The position numbers and the translations under genes are program-made. Below are positions 36,562 to 47,044 of a stretch of 64,000 nt of DNA, piece after piece. Each line of letters starts with the position of its first letter. Positions within the stretch are counted from its first letter, which is position 1. The DNA is from Hymenopus coronatus (Eukaryota > Arthropoda > Insecta > Mantodea > Hymenopodidae): contig CM060883.1 in assembly GCA_030762935.1 (NCBI GenBank), forward strand, positions 95,524,501-95,588,500. The letters run 5' to 3'. The notes under the pieces were generated by a model. The model ran no database searches. It worked only from the letters and a program-made list of their open reading frames with translations, and had not been told where the DNA came from.

Positions 36562-36827
36562 CAACGGACGAATTTTTTTTGTAGTGTTTAACGCCCGCTT
36601 TAACTGCTAATGGCACCGCAGGCGGTGACACTGATGATACATGAATGATGATGGAGCACCGGTGGAATGCGATGGCGGGGAAACCGGAGTACCCGGAGAA
36701 AACCCGCCCCAGCTCCGTTTTGTCCACCACAAATCTCACATGCGGTCGCTTGGGATCGAACCCCGGCCGTCTAGGTGAGAGTCGAGTGGTCTAACCACTC
36801 GGCCACGGTGCGGCCCAACGGACGAAT
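36562..36827 (-). mobile_element. tRNA-derived SINE (type 2) with 12-bp TSD
   Basis: SINE body 36574-36815, flanked by the perfect duplication caacggacgaat at 36562-36573 and 36816-36827. Read on the minus strand it starts with a Leu/Ser-tRNA-like head: A box tggccgagtggttaga and B box ggggttcgatccc. The body contains ccggagtacccggagaaaac (in plus-strand reading) and a t-rich tail. It lies inside the left arm and is absent from the right arm. Confidence 0.9.
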
Positions 36828-37022
36828 GCATATGATTACATGCACATACCCTGTTTACCATAATCAGATGTCTTCAAGGAATTCCTGTACCAATTACCGC
36901 CCTGTCTACGAATGAGATATATTGTAAGTATAACATATCACAGCTTTCTACTATTATTAGTACTTCATCTGTTTTCGAGTATCGTAATGTTGACTAATTC
37001 CAATACATTTTTATACATTCAG

Positions 37023-37235
37023 GGGTCGGACAACCCAAGAGTTTCACAATTCATATACCATATATGTAATGGATATGTTTAGACCAGCGCATGAGATTGA
37101 AGATCACTTAGAATCATGCAACTGTCGCACTCATGTGGAGATTTATTAAAGATCCACAGAGCAGGATAGAATAAGATCATACTTCATCTGCAGCTTGACC
37201 TGCATCGTGTATCGGTCAAGACATACGAGACAAAG
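37023..37235 (+). pseudogene. Exon-like block 3, left arm (broken)
   Basis: Bounded by acceptor-like tttatacattcag and donor-like caaaggtaaat. The frame starting GRTTQEFHNSYTI runs through MDMFRPAHEIEDHLESCNC and stops at 37147 (TAA). The other arm has the same borders at 43104-43293, where a different frame is open throughout because of a short deletion. Homologous, intron-like borders in both arms suggest an ancestral spliced gene. Confidence 0.35.
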
Positions 37236-37456
37236 GTAAATACAAACTAAAAATATGACAAGTGACCAGCACATCACATCTGTCCTGTACAAGCTTATGA
37301 TGACATTACGAATATGAATACGTTGAATCTATCATCAATGTGAGTATAATATCTTGCTATTACACCAAGAAAGAAACTAACCTTATTTTCATTGCAGTGA
37401 TCGAGCTACAAGAAAGTAATAACATTTACTAATTTTCAACAATTCTAATGTTCCAG

Positions 37457-37607
37457 ATCCAGAGAGATACAAGAGAATAGTTTTAAAAGAGACGAGAATA
37501 CCCCATTTGCTAATCATCTCAGGAAGCTGAGACTGCTGGAAGACCGCATGCACAAAGTTACTGAACGAGAGGCAAACATAGAGAAATATGGAACCCTAGC
37601 AGATTAA
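37457..37607 (+). pseudogene. Exon-like block 4, left arm (C-terminal, shortened)
   Basis: Follows an acceptor-like atgttccag. Reads SREIQENSFKRDENTPFANH, then LRKLRLLEDRMHKVTEREAN, and stops at TAA 37605-37607 after a small deletion. The right-arm copy stays open to a shared end HILHIQNK-like segment. Highly charged with a heptad-like leucine pattern, probably coiled coil. Function unknown. Confidence 0.4.
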
Positions 37608-37730
37608 CATAACGTATCCATCGAATTCTACATATCCAAAATAAATAGTGCTAGTTATTAGCAACTTGCAGTGCTTCTCAACAGCAGTGATCCTAATGGC
37701 TTTGTGTATATATATGAGAAATACAAAGTG

Positions 37731-38739
37731 CACCTCAGACTCACTGAATTCTTAACATTAACAATATTATACCCAAAATGAAGAAATTCCATTATGGACA
37801 CATTAATATTGACAGACAATAGGTACATTTTCATCTTTAAGACTGAAGGAACATTTAAAATGAGGTACATGTTTTCCTAAAGAAAACGACGTACCTGTCA
37901 CTATCTGACCATTTCTTTCTCAAAGAGAATGCCTTGTTTGCTTGTGCTGTGATTTGCCTTCCTGATGCAACTTGCGAGACAAGATCGTCTGATGATACAT
38001 ATAATTCAAAGCTTTAAACCCTGTGTTAGCCATGATTATTACTATTCAATATTCAAGAGAAACTAAAGGTCTCAGCAAATGAACATCATCTGAAGATAAT
38101 AATAAACATAATAATAAAAATAGTGAAGAATACGTTATATTGAAGTGCTTGGACCGTTCAACGGAGTAGATAAAGCATTCCGAGCATCTTGTAATAATGG
38201 AAACTGTCTGGTAAATCGAATGCGATTGCTAATATGCTCGCAATCAGCGTACAATGGGGATCAGCAAAAAGAAATCTTCTTGAATATACGTGAGATGAAA
38301 AATTCTGGTGTAATAGAGTGAAAATTGGCAAATGAGCTTATATGATGTAATGTATTTCTTTAATAAATGTTGTGTGTCTTGATCTTGAGTATTCACGTAC
38401 AATGTTAGATTAGTTAAGGTTAAGATGGTTAGGTTAATTTAGATTAGGGGGTTAGCTTAGATTAAACGTTTCCTGATAAGCTGTGCTCTGTTTAGAGTTT
38501 TGCTGTTTTCCCCGCTCTGTTCTTGTATTATACATTGTCCGAATGGCTGATTCAGATTGCTGTCCGGCACATTTTCATTTGTATCCTGTTATATATCTTA
38601 TAGTTTTAGTTAGTCTGAAAAGGAGTGTGGTTTCGGTGTTACAGGTGAAAATAATAGAACTTCTGTTGATCTAAATGCTATTTATTAAGAAAATGATTGT
38701 ATGCATTGTGGAATCACGGGTTTTTTTAGTATAAGCTTG
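37731..38739. other. Left part of the inverted-repeat spacer, no gene seen
   Basis: AT-rich; the match between arms ends near 37730/42190. Contains ttaggttaa-type runs near 38420. Short frames (for example 38483-38674) have no signature. Confidence 0.5.
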
Positions 38740-39050
38740 TGACTTCCTGGCAAAGCTCACTAAGAGACTTGGCCTACCACCCGGACGCTGCGTGCCCCAT
38801 CTCGGTCCATTATAGACGTCATGAATGCGGTGCTGTACTGGGGGCGAGATGAGGTCAGCGCTTCGATTCCCCCGGCCAGTTAATGCGGTCTTCACGACCT
38901 GGAGCCGCAACTTCTCCATCAAGAAGCTCCTCAATTGGCCCTCCAGGATCTCACGATGCTGAGTGCCACCCGGACCAGGTCTTCCAGCGGGGGAAAATCC
39001 CCACGCCGGTACTGGGAATCGAACCCAGGTCTCCCGCCTGCCGAGCAGCA
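38740..39050 (-). mobile_element. tRNA-derived SINE (type 1), 5'-truncated
   Basis: The minus-strand copy keeps the B box (gggttcgattccc in reverse at ~39025), the agtaccggcgtggggatttt segment and the 3' segment with ccgagatggggcacgc. The A-box end is missing beyond 39050. Same family as 42745-43096 and 49390-49729. The ORF across it (38671-39267) is an artefact ending in poly-Leu from the neighbouring (aat)n. Confidence 0.85.
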
Positions 39051-39199
39051 AATAAAATTGTAACTTCATATAATAAAATCCGCATGGGTTTGTCCTTAAG
39101 TTATTTTTCCAGTTCTCATACAATCCAAAATTGCGATCATCTGACATTAATTTTTGTACCTGTGTCTTTTTGGTCGTGTCTTTCCCAGAAGTGTGAGAA

Positions 39200-39201
39200 A
39201 C

Positions 39202-39261
<60 letters not shown>

Positions 39262-39280
39262 CAACAATAATAATAATAAG
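39200..39280. repeat. (AAT)n microsatellite
   Basis: About 26 copies of aat, with an aacaacaac interruption at ~39256. Encodes poly-Ile or poly-Leu frames on either strand, which are not genes. Confidence 0.95.
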
Positions 39281-40335
39281 ACGAAGAAAGAGACGATGCT
39301 GAAATATCTCCTTTCTTATAAAGTCAGCATATAAGAAACTAATTTTGGTGAATCCTGGATATTGAGTGACCTTGAGAAATACCTTGAGATATATGAATGT
39401 GTAATTATATCTCTTTACGGGTCTGTTGCAATATGTGTGTATTGTTGATGAATTATTCATGTGTGCTTTTTTTCTGGTCTTGTATTCGTATTATATCGCG
39501 ACTGTGCTGATATCTGCTGTTTGGTAATGCTAAAATATTGCTATAGAAGAAGCTGTATTAATTTTCAGAAGCATGTTTCCGCAATATAATTGTTTTTAAT
39601 TGCTTGATTTGAATAGCCTCCTTTAACTTCATCGGTGACATAGGGGTTTTTTGACTTATTAACAACTTGTATTACTGTAGATTTAGAACTTTAGGTTAAT
39701 CAATTTTATATTACTAAACACATGCTCATTCATGGGGATAGGGAACAATTCTGGTTAAAGAAAAATTCGCTGTCCCAGGTGTGAGTCGTATCTCCAGGTG
39801 AGAAGTCACCTCACTTACCCGCTCGATAACGCAGACAGTCTTATTTTCTGATATTATAACTAAGTGCATTGAATGTTTAACATTTTTTCTTATACTGATT
39901 GCAGATCTGACTAAAAATAGTGATTGTAAGTGTGTCCATTTAAAATTGCGCGTTCGGTCTAGATCTATCAAACAGCAATGGATTTCCATTTCCTTCTCTT
40001 TTATATGAGTTTTAATTTAATAAGGAGCTTGATATGAAGTTCTGTAGTGAAACAATGAGTCCACATGAGGCATTCTTTTTCCGCGGCATCTAAGTGGAAA
40101 GAAACATTCTTTAGCAGAAGCGTACATATGGGTTGAGATTTCATGAAAGACAATATTAAAATAAACAACTTCTCCTATTTACTGCATGCTATTTAAGATA
40201 AACGTTTTCCAGAAAAATGTTCTTGTTCAATTGTTGCTTATAAATAGGGGCATTAGCGGAAATCACTAGGTGAATCACATCTTATATAATGTATCATCGT
40301 GTGATTGCCATTGAAAATCGATTCTTATTTTTGAT
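39281..40335. other. Spacer DNA, nothing recognised
   Basis: AT-rich, without repeats or coding similarity that I can see. Confidence 0.5.
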
Positions 40336-40668
40336 ACTATTTAACGCCCGCTTTTTTACTACTTGTGGCAGCGCCGGCGATAACACTGCTGATATATGGA
40401 ATGAGGATTTTTTGCTAGTGTTAAACGCCCGCTTTAACTACCTGTGGCACCGCAGGCGATGACTTGGATAATACATGAATGAAGATGGAGCACAGGTGGA
40501 ATATGATGACAAGAGAAACCGGAGATCCTGTAGAAAACCCGACCCTGCACTGCTTTGTCCACCAAAAAATCTCACATGCGGTCCGGAATGAAGATGGGGC
40601 ACCGGTGGAATTCGATGGCAGAGGAAACCGGAGAACACGGAAAATCCTGTCCCTGCGCCACTTTTTCT
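40336..40668 (-). mobile_element. Overlapping fragments of SINE type 2
   Basis: Three truncated pieces of the type-2 SINE body in tandem: taacgcccgctttt at ~40342, taaacgcccgctttaac at ~40422, and gaatgaagatggggcac at ~40587. Shared boxes are tggcaccgcaggcgatgac and aaaccggaga. None keeps the tRNA head. Confidence 0.75.
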
Positions 40669-42189
40669 GCTGAAGTCAATAAAATGGAGCGTTTAAGTTA
40701 TACTGTCCTCAGACATGCACCCGCTAACATTATTCTGAAAATGCTCAATTGGGATTTTCAGCCAATCAGTATCATTGTGCTCCTGCACCCTTTGCTTGAA
40801 TGAATCGCCCATCAATTAAAATGAGATTTTCTTTTATATATAATTCACGCTTATAACTCTAAATATTAGCATAATGTTTTCATTAGATGTTACTTCGTTA
40901 TACATAAGAAATAAAGAAATGTAATGTACTACAGCGCTTCAATCTCATATGAAAATACTGCGTCGTCACTTTTAATTTGTGAATTTTTAGAGGTATTCTG
41001 TTCACATGCTCTCACTCGCACACTATACTATTTCTAAAACTTGCTTTTTTAGTGTTCCTTCACCCTTAAATTGTGTGTTCATTGTAAAAAAACTTTGTAT
41101 TAAATTTACTTGTACAAATTCTCTTTTGTAGAAATATAATCCTAAATATATGAAGTTCTTATGTAATATAAAGTTTTTCTCATGAAGCTAGCCAATCAAT
41201 TGTAAAGTTTCTGAAAAACGTTATTATAAGTATATTAAGCTACTGTAGCATATAACACATTTAAGAACAAGGAGAGCGTAATTTACTAAAATCTTTCCAG
41301 CCGTTTCAAGATGCCTGATTGATTAGCTACATTCTTTTTATGAATTAACTCGTTTTTCAGATGATCCTTACCAACCACTGCACTGCAGGATTTCTCTAAA
41401 TTTAGTTATCTGATAGCCGTTTGCTCCACTTTTAAAGATGGGCGCTTGTATTAAGATAGGCTTCCACCGTAAAAATGATTGGTTGTAGCATTTGCTGAAA
41501 CTATTTTTCATCGGTTGAGTTAAGTATTATTTATACTCGTGTTTAGAGAAGTGAGATAAAAGTAAAGTTGTTTAGAGATAAAGATACGGGTTATTTTCTG
41601 TACGAATTCTTGTAAACAGGAAATGCCCTCGAGGTATTTATGACTCAGAACTAGTTCTTGTTTTTGCTGGTCCAAAGGCATATTTTCGCTCTCAACCTTA
41701 TAGCATGCTGAATGTCTATCACCGGAATTTACAATACTAAACTGTCCGATTATACACGATAAGATATTACCCACAAGCCCGTAACGCATATCATGCAATC
41801 GATAATTTTAAGGTCTAATTATGCAAGGGAATAGGATGTAGAAATATGTATTTGTTTTTGTTGGGTAAAAACATTAGTGGGATTATATATACATAATATT
41901 TTTATTTATAAAGTATTTTCATTAAATTCCTTCGCCATGTCCGTGTCTCTTCAAAATGTTTTATTTGCTTTAGTTAGATTAAGTAAATGTTTGCTTATAA
42001 ATGTACCAACTCCTTTTACATCTTCATTTTTTAAAATCCTACACACCATTATCTATATTTGTATTAAAGGGTCTAATGGATTCGTTTTCTTTTTTCTTTT
42101 TCATTCAATAATATGATATGATTAACTACATTTTCCATAAATTCACGATGTACGCACTTTTTGTCTTTTGTGAACATTGAACTTTGTAT
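40669..42189. other. Right part of the inverted-repeat spacer, no gene seen
   Basis: AT-rich with no motif found. The ORFs at 41520-41798 and 41877-42116 are unremarkable. Confidence 0.5.
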
Positions 42190-42263
42190 TCGCATATATA
42201 TAGCCATTAGGATCATTGCTCTTGATAAGCACTGGAAGCACCTAATAAAGTGCCTCACTAGCA

Positions 42264-42465
42264 CTATTTATTTTGGATATGTAGAATTAGATGGATACGT
42301 TTTGTTAGTCTGCTGCGGGTTCCATATTCCTCTATGTCTGCCTCTCGTTCAGTAACTTTGTGCATGCGATCTTCCAGCAGTCTCAGCTTCCTGAGATGAT
42401 TAGCAAAAGTGGTATTCTCGTCTCTTTTAAAACTATTCTCTTGTATCTCTCTGGAACTGAAACAT
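42264..42465 (-). pseudogene. Exon-like block 4, right arm (open C-terminal end)
   Basis: Minus-strand frame LRKLRLLEDRMHKVTEREAD, then IEEYGTRSRLTKRIHLILHI, then QNK and a TAG stop at 42264-42266. About 65 residues, charged, with a leucine heptad pattern that suggests a coiled coil. The left-arm copy at 37457-37607 is truncated. The acceptor site carries a 6-bp deletion relative to the left arm. No family recognised; it could be the 3' exon of a captured host gene or of an element-encoded gene. Confidence 0.4.
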
Positions 42466-42734
42466 TAGAACTGCTGAAAATTAGTAAATGTTATTACTTT
42501 CTTGTAGCTCGATCACTGCAATGAAAATAAGGTTAGTTTCTTTCTTGATGTAATAGCAAGATATTATACTCACATTCATGATTGATTCAACGTATTTATA
42601 TTCGTAATGTCATCATAATCTTGTACAGGACAGATGTTCCACGGGCTTGAAAAGCAGACATCCACCTCGATGTTATTAATTTTTTCCAGATATAAATATG
42701 TGATGTACTGGTCACTTGCCATATTTTTAGTTTG

Positions 42735-43106
42735 TAATTACCTTAGTGGTCGTCTCCTTAGCGCGGTGGTAGCGCAGCTGCCTACCAAGCGGGAGACGTG
42801 GATTCGATCCCCAGTACCAGCGTGGGGATTTTTCCCCCGCTGGGAGATCTGGACCGGGGTGCTCCCAGCCTCGTGAGGTCCCTGGGGGGGCCAATTGAGG
42901 AGCTACTTGATTGAGAAGTAGCTGCTCCAGGTCGTGAGGACCGCATTAACCGGCCGGGAGGGGCTCGAGGCGCTGACCACGTCTCACCCTCCAATACTGC
43001 ACCCCATCCATGACGTCTGTAGTGGACCGAGATGGGGGACGCAGCAGCCGGGCGGTAGGCCAAGGCCCCCCGTGAGCTGTCGTGCCATGGAGTTATTAAT
43101 TACCTT
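42735..43106 (+). mobile_element. tRNA-derived SINE (type 1) with 10-bp TSD
   Basis: Body 42745-43096, flanked by taattacctt at 42735-42744 and 43097-43106. The head has A box tagcgcggtggtagcgc and B box tggattcgatcccc. The body has a GC-rich central part (gaggagctacttgattgaga, ctgaccacgtctcaccc) and ends gccatggagttatta. It lies in the right arm at an intron-like position next to exon-like block 3. Confidence 0.9.
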
Positions 43107-43293
43107 TGTCTCATATGTCTTGATCGATACACGCTGCAGATCAAGTTGCAGATGAAGTATGATGTTATTCTATCATGCTCTGCGGATTTTGAACAAATCT
43201 CCACATGAGTGATGTTCAATCTCAGGCGCTGGTCGAAACATATCCATTGCATGTATAGTATATGAATTGTGAAACTCTTGGGTTGTCCGACCC
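43104..43293 (-). pseudogene. Exon-like block 3, right arm
   Basis: Minus strand, with acceptor-like tccag before GGGTCGG and donor-like caaaggtaatt after it, the same borders as in the left arm. One frame is open throughout (VGQPKSFTIHILYMQW at its start, CSVYRSRHMRQR at its end). A deletion relative to the left arm (near 43225) shifts the frame, so the ancestral frame is uncertain. No family recognised. Confidence 0.35.
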
Positions 43294-43556
43294 CTGGATA
43301 TATAAAATATATTGGAATTAGTCAGCATTATGATACTCGAAAACGAACTACTAATAATAGTAGAAAGCCGTGATGTGTAATACTTACAATATATCTGGCC
43401 CTAGTCATCGGCGCAGGGATTCCTTGAAGGCATCTGATTATGGTAAACAGGGTATGTGCATGTAATCATATGCATTCGTCCATTGCACGATTCTTTATGA
43501 AAGTATATATAATGATGCGAATCTTTAGCTAACCCTCTCCTAGGTCATGCATATCA

Positions 43557-43787
43557 TCAAAGATTTTGACGTCTGTTTTCAAGAATGCTTTCATGGCGGT
43601 CGAATGGAATAAGTAGCACAATATTATAGACCTCCTGCTTATATAGCTGCTCATATAAAAACATGTTTTTCAGAGAGGAAATGCATGTATAAGCGTGCTC
43701 TATTCCAGTGAGAATCTTTTTTCTAACAGAAAGTTGTGATAGGAGAGGGTAGGATGTTATGTTCAAAACGTCGCCAGCATTCTTCAT
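43557..43787 (-). pseudogene. Exon-like block 2, right arm (open)
   Basis: 76-residue minus-strand frame starting MKNAGDVLNITSYPLLSQL, with middle SLKNMFLYEQLYKQEVYN and end HESILENRRQNL. The left-arm partner has one internal stop. An acceptor-like tttcag precedes the ATG. It may be an internal exon rather than a full protein. Family unknown. Confidence 0.4.
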
Positions 43788-44089
43788 CGTCTGAAACTGG
43801 TCGGGTCATGCTGCGCTGTTGTAAAAGTATGCCTATGTTTCGCTTGTCGTATATGTTAGCCAAGACCGCGAGTAGTTTTTATTCATAGCGATTGTAACAA
43901 GTGGCTACTAAATATCCCCCCTTTTATGAAAATATTTAGTTACGCACAATCGTCAAATTATGTGATAGGTGCCTCGAGTTATAACTTACACTTCAGTGTT
44001 GAATTTATATTACCCATTTCGCCATAGTTTTGAACATGCAGTTTTTTTTAATTAAAGAAAAGGATGAAATTGTAATGAAAACTCATTAC

Positions 44090-44530
44090 TTTAATTCATC
44101 TCGAATATAATACTCGTACTTGAATAGGGGATGTTAAAGGATTGAGAAAAGTCTAATAGCGTTTTAGTGTAACTTCAATTCTCTAAGCGTGTTTACGATT
44201 TTAATTGGCGTGACTGTAATTAAATGTTCTTAAATTAGCCAGTTGTGAATCTTATACTTCCGCTGGGTAGGGGATGATAAAGGAATAAAAAAGGTCTGCT
44301 AGTGTTTTATTGTAATTTCACCTCTTTAAGCGTTATTTGCATTTTATGTAGCGTAATTGTAATTAAACTTTTTTGCATGCGGGATAGTTCGAATCTAATA
44401 TTCGTACCGGATGAGGGGTGATAAATGAACAAGAAGGGCCTTCTCTATTGGAACCCCAATTATTTAAGCGTTATTTCTATTTTAATTAGTGTAATTGTAA
44501 TTAAACTTTCTTGATTATCCGCGTAGTTAA
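44090..44530. repeat. Degenerate tandem repeat, right arm
   Basis: Mirror of 35050-35640: repeated ttaattgtaattaaac-type boxes and gggtaggggatgat-type boxes in three to four copies. Confidence 0.6.
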
Positions 44531-44629
44531 TTAATGTATTGGATAGGGAATTATAAGGGGAACATGAATAGATTTTATGTATAGCGAGTGTTATAATTGT
44601 GTTCTACATTCAATCCTTTTTGCAGTTGT

Positions 44630-44887
44630 TTAAATATACACAGCCGTAAAGTCACGTAATTGCAACCTCACTGAAAGTTGATTGGAGGTTTCCATGTAAG
44701 AGCCGATATTAAGATTTATAAAAGTTTGGAGTTGTAATGATGTTGGCATTCTCAGTGTTCCAGAGGTCTCACCTGTTCGGGTGCACTCTGCTTGTTTCAT
44801 CATTAGAGAAATTTTGGCTTTGTTTGCAGTGTTTAGGACAAAGAAGTATGAGAAATAAGTTCCAAGTTCATTTCCTTTCGTGCGCAA
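44630..44887 (-). pseudogene. Exon-like block 1, right arm (open)
   Basis: 85-residue minus-strand frame (starts MRTKGNELGTYFSYFFVLN, middle MMKQAECTRTGETSGTL, end LQLRDFTAVYI). The left-arm copy at 34840-35025 differs at about eight of ~165 bases and has one stop. No domain recognised. The level of conservation between arms is no higher than in the surrounding non-coding sequence, so selection is not demonstrated. Confidence 0.35.
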
Positions 44888-45779
44888 GTATTCTATTTTA
44901 AGTATGCATGTTTACTGCCCTTCATATGAATATGGTACTATGAGAGCCCTTACACTTGGAAACTCAATTGCTTCTCCGAAAAATTGGTTTTGATATGATG
45001 AATTAGTAGTTTTTATAAAAGCAATTCCCTCTAAACATTTGCTATTTTCATTTCATGCGTTGGTATGGTATAATAAAGCTTTTAACATGTTCAATCGTGT
45101 GAGTATCATAATTCCATGCGAAAATATTACAGGAAATGTATATTAACGCCATATCAACTAATTTATATCAAATGTTTTACTCAGTAATTATATCCAGGTT
45201 TTTTATTTCACGAATATAGTTGAACTCTATTTGTATATTCAGATTCCTTGTGCAAAATTTTACCGATTTGTCATGCAAATGAGACCGGTAACTCTCGGTT
45301 TGCCAGAACTAGAGAAATCTGAGAGATTTTAAATTAAAAGAGGGTATCGAATTGACATCATATAGAAATTTGCATTTATGAATAGATATTGAGATCCTCC
45401 AGAAAATCTAAATCGATTTTTATGCAAATGAGCGTTGTAGCTCGAAATTAACAAGTCGCGTTTTTTTTTTGCGTGGGCGTGCTTATCGATGAAATTTTAT
45501 TTTATATATGAATGTAAATGATGGTTGATGATTGACGGCCCGGCAAGAGAAAGCTTTTAAACAGGTGATTTGGCAAAGGGGGAGGGGGCGGCAGCCGGCA
45601 GCACATCTTTGATTAGCAGGTACATGAAAACCTTTTATACCTTTATAGCAAAGAGGAAGGAGGCGGCACTCTGGGTGATCTGTCGGCAGATGTTATCTTA
45701 AGCGCTACAGCTTGTACACACATGTATTACAAGAGGCGGCATCCCTTTGTCCTCGCTCTCTCATTTTATTACTACTTAC

Positions 45780-46520
45780 ATACTGTGAAACCCCCTGAAT
45801 CCAAAAAAAAAAAGTACTTTTACAAAAATGTCCGTGTGTGTCTGTCAGTCTTTCTGTCAGTGTGTGTGTGTGTCTGTGGACAGCATACCTCAAAAACGAA
45901 AAGACCGTTAAATACGAATCGTTGCATTTAGGTTTGGTATCTTCCAAGGATGCGACACGGAGATTTTCAAGAAAATACCCCTGCCACCTTTAACTAGCGT
46001 TTACATGGAAAAAATTTGAAAAATTTTATTTTCTAAAAAATAACTGAAACGATTATATTTAAGATATTTACATGACTAATAAAATGCATATCTTTAATTT
46101 TCTGGGAATGTCCTCTAAAGAAATGTGGATTCTGGGTGAATTTTCAATAACTGATTAACCTTAATAGATAGGCAAAAACTTACTTAACAAAACTTACAGA
46201 GCACGTTAAAATACACGATTTATGTTATTACGGTTTGTTCGTGGTGTTGACAGTTTTATAGACATTCCTATTCCTTATTATTACTTTATACTTTTCTAAT
46301 ACGGGAATTTGTCAACTCCTGTCCATAGTTACAAAGGAACTTCAGTCACATAGCAACCAGCTTTTGACTATCACTTTAACCTATGCTACTCCCATATTTT
46401 GGGTCTACTTACAAGGAAGCAAGTAATAAGACCTCTTCTGCTAATGTTTTTCTCGATTAGCGTTAAGTAAATAAAAGAATAAGCTTTTTAGCAATAATTT
46501 ATTGTAGAGGTGTAGAGAGT
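45780..46520 (-). repeat. ~0.9-kb repeat unit in outer right arm
   Basis: Reverse-orientation unit: gcatacctcaaaaacgaaaa at ~45886, ggatgcgacacgga at ~45948, gtcaactcctgtcc at ~46312, and ttctgctaatgtttttctcg at ~46437. Mirrors 33010-33850. Confidence 0.7.
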
Positions 46521-46529
46521 CATGTGAAT

Positions 46530-46700
46530 GGAACACATGAGGTTTTTTATACGGAGGACCCTAAAACGTCTATTTGTTGTGAAATCTCGGTATCGAATTT
46601 TTAGTGCAATATATCTTCTCTATACTCTCTATGTACATAGTATGTGTAGGGAACGTAAAAAGAAAGGCAGAGAAAAGATGGAATGGAGAATCACTGGAAA
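46530..46700 (+). repeat. Short piece of the ~0.9-kb repeat family
   Basis: ggaccctaaaacgtctattt followed by gaaatctcggtatcgaattt. It faces the preceding reverse unit, so the two form a head-to-head junction at ~46525. Confidence 0.65.
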
Positions 46701-47040
46701 CCAATCCAAGGATTTCTGATTAAAGAAGAAAATAAATAATATATCATCAGACATAAATCAGTCTAAACTTTGCAGTTTGTAACTTGAAATCTATGAGAGG
46801 GTGTTTGTTAGTCTTTTGAGACAGTGAAAAGGGCAACCCTACAAACATAGATTTTTCATGCCTAGGTCGGTTACTGTGTCTCAAAAGATACAGACTAGTC
46901 AATGCTAAATCTTTATTTACCTGCTTTATATATTGTTTTATTTGTGAGGCATCTCGACAAACCTGACATTTCCAAACCCATATAGACCGATCTGATACGT
47001 ATTAAAAGTTTCAAAACTTGGGAATTAACTTAAAAAAATG
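46701..47040. other. Intergenic DNA with a hairpin
   Basis: No gene. cttttgagacagt at 46813-46825 pairs with actgtgtctcaaaag at 46873-46887 (two extra bases on the right side), leaving a ~47-nt loop. Possibly the ends of a tiny palindromic insertion. Confidence 0.5.
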
Positions 47041-47044
47041 TGAT

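Larger units (their letters stand above)
33010..37730 (+). repeat. Left arm of a giant inverted repeat
   Basis: The reverse complement of this interval matches 42190-46520. Anchor pairs include 34006-34036 with ~45655-45685, 34870-35020 with 44650-44800, 36240-36310 with 43730-43805, and 37500-37700 with 42200-42430. In aligned blocks I count about 5-15% mismatch by eye (8 differences in ~165 bp at the best block). The left arm has extra material missing on the right: an (at)n run at ~33370, a ~70-bp stretch near 33850, extra copies of a 164-bp tandem near 35730-36110, and a SINE at 36574-36815. Confidence 0.85.
42190..46520 (-). repeat. Right arm of a giant inverted repeat
   Basis: Inverted partner of 33010-37730. 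The four exon-like blocks appear in the mirrored order on the minus strand. Most are open longer than on the left, so this arm is the better preserved copy. A type-1 SINE (42745-43096) interrupts it at an intron-like position. The ~340 bp corresponding to left 35700-36030 are missing. Confidence 0.85.

Noticed and set aside
36740..36815. Leu/Ser tRNA gene on the minus strand
   Set aside because: Good A and B boxes, but it is the head of a SINE with its own 12-bp target duplication and SINE body.
38671..39460. 198-aa and 107-aa ORFs with poly-Leu or poly-Ile
   Set aside because: They are (aat)n translations fused to a SINE and flanking DNA.
42745..43096. tRNA gene at the A/B boxes
   Set aside because: The boxes are the promoter of a SINE; no closed acceptor or anticodon stems, and the same body recurs at three other sites.
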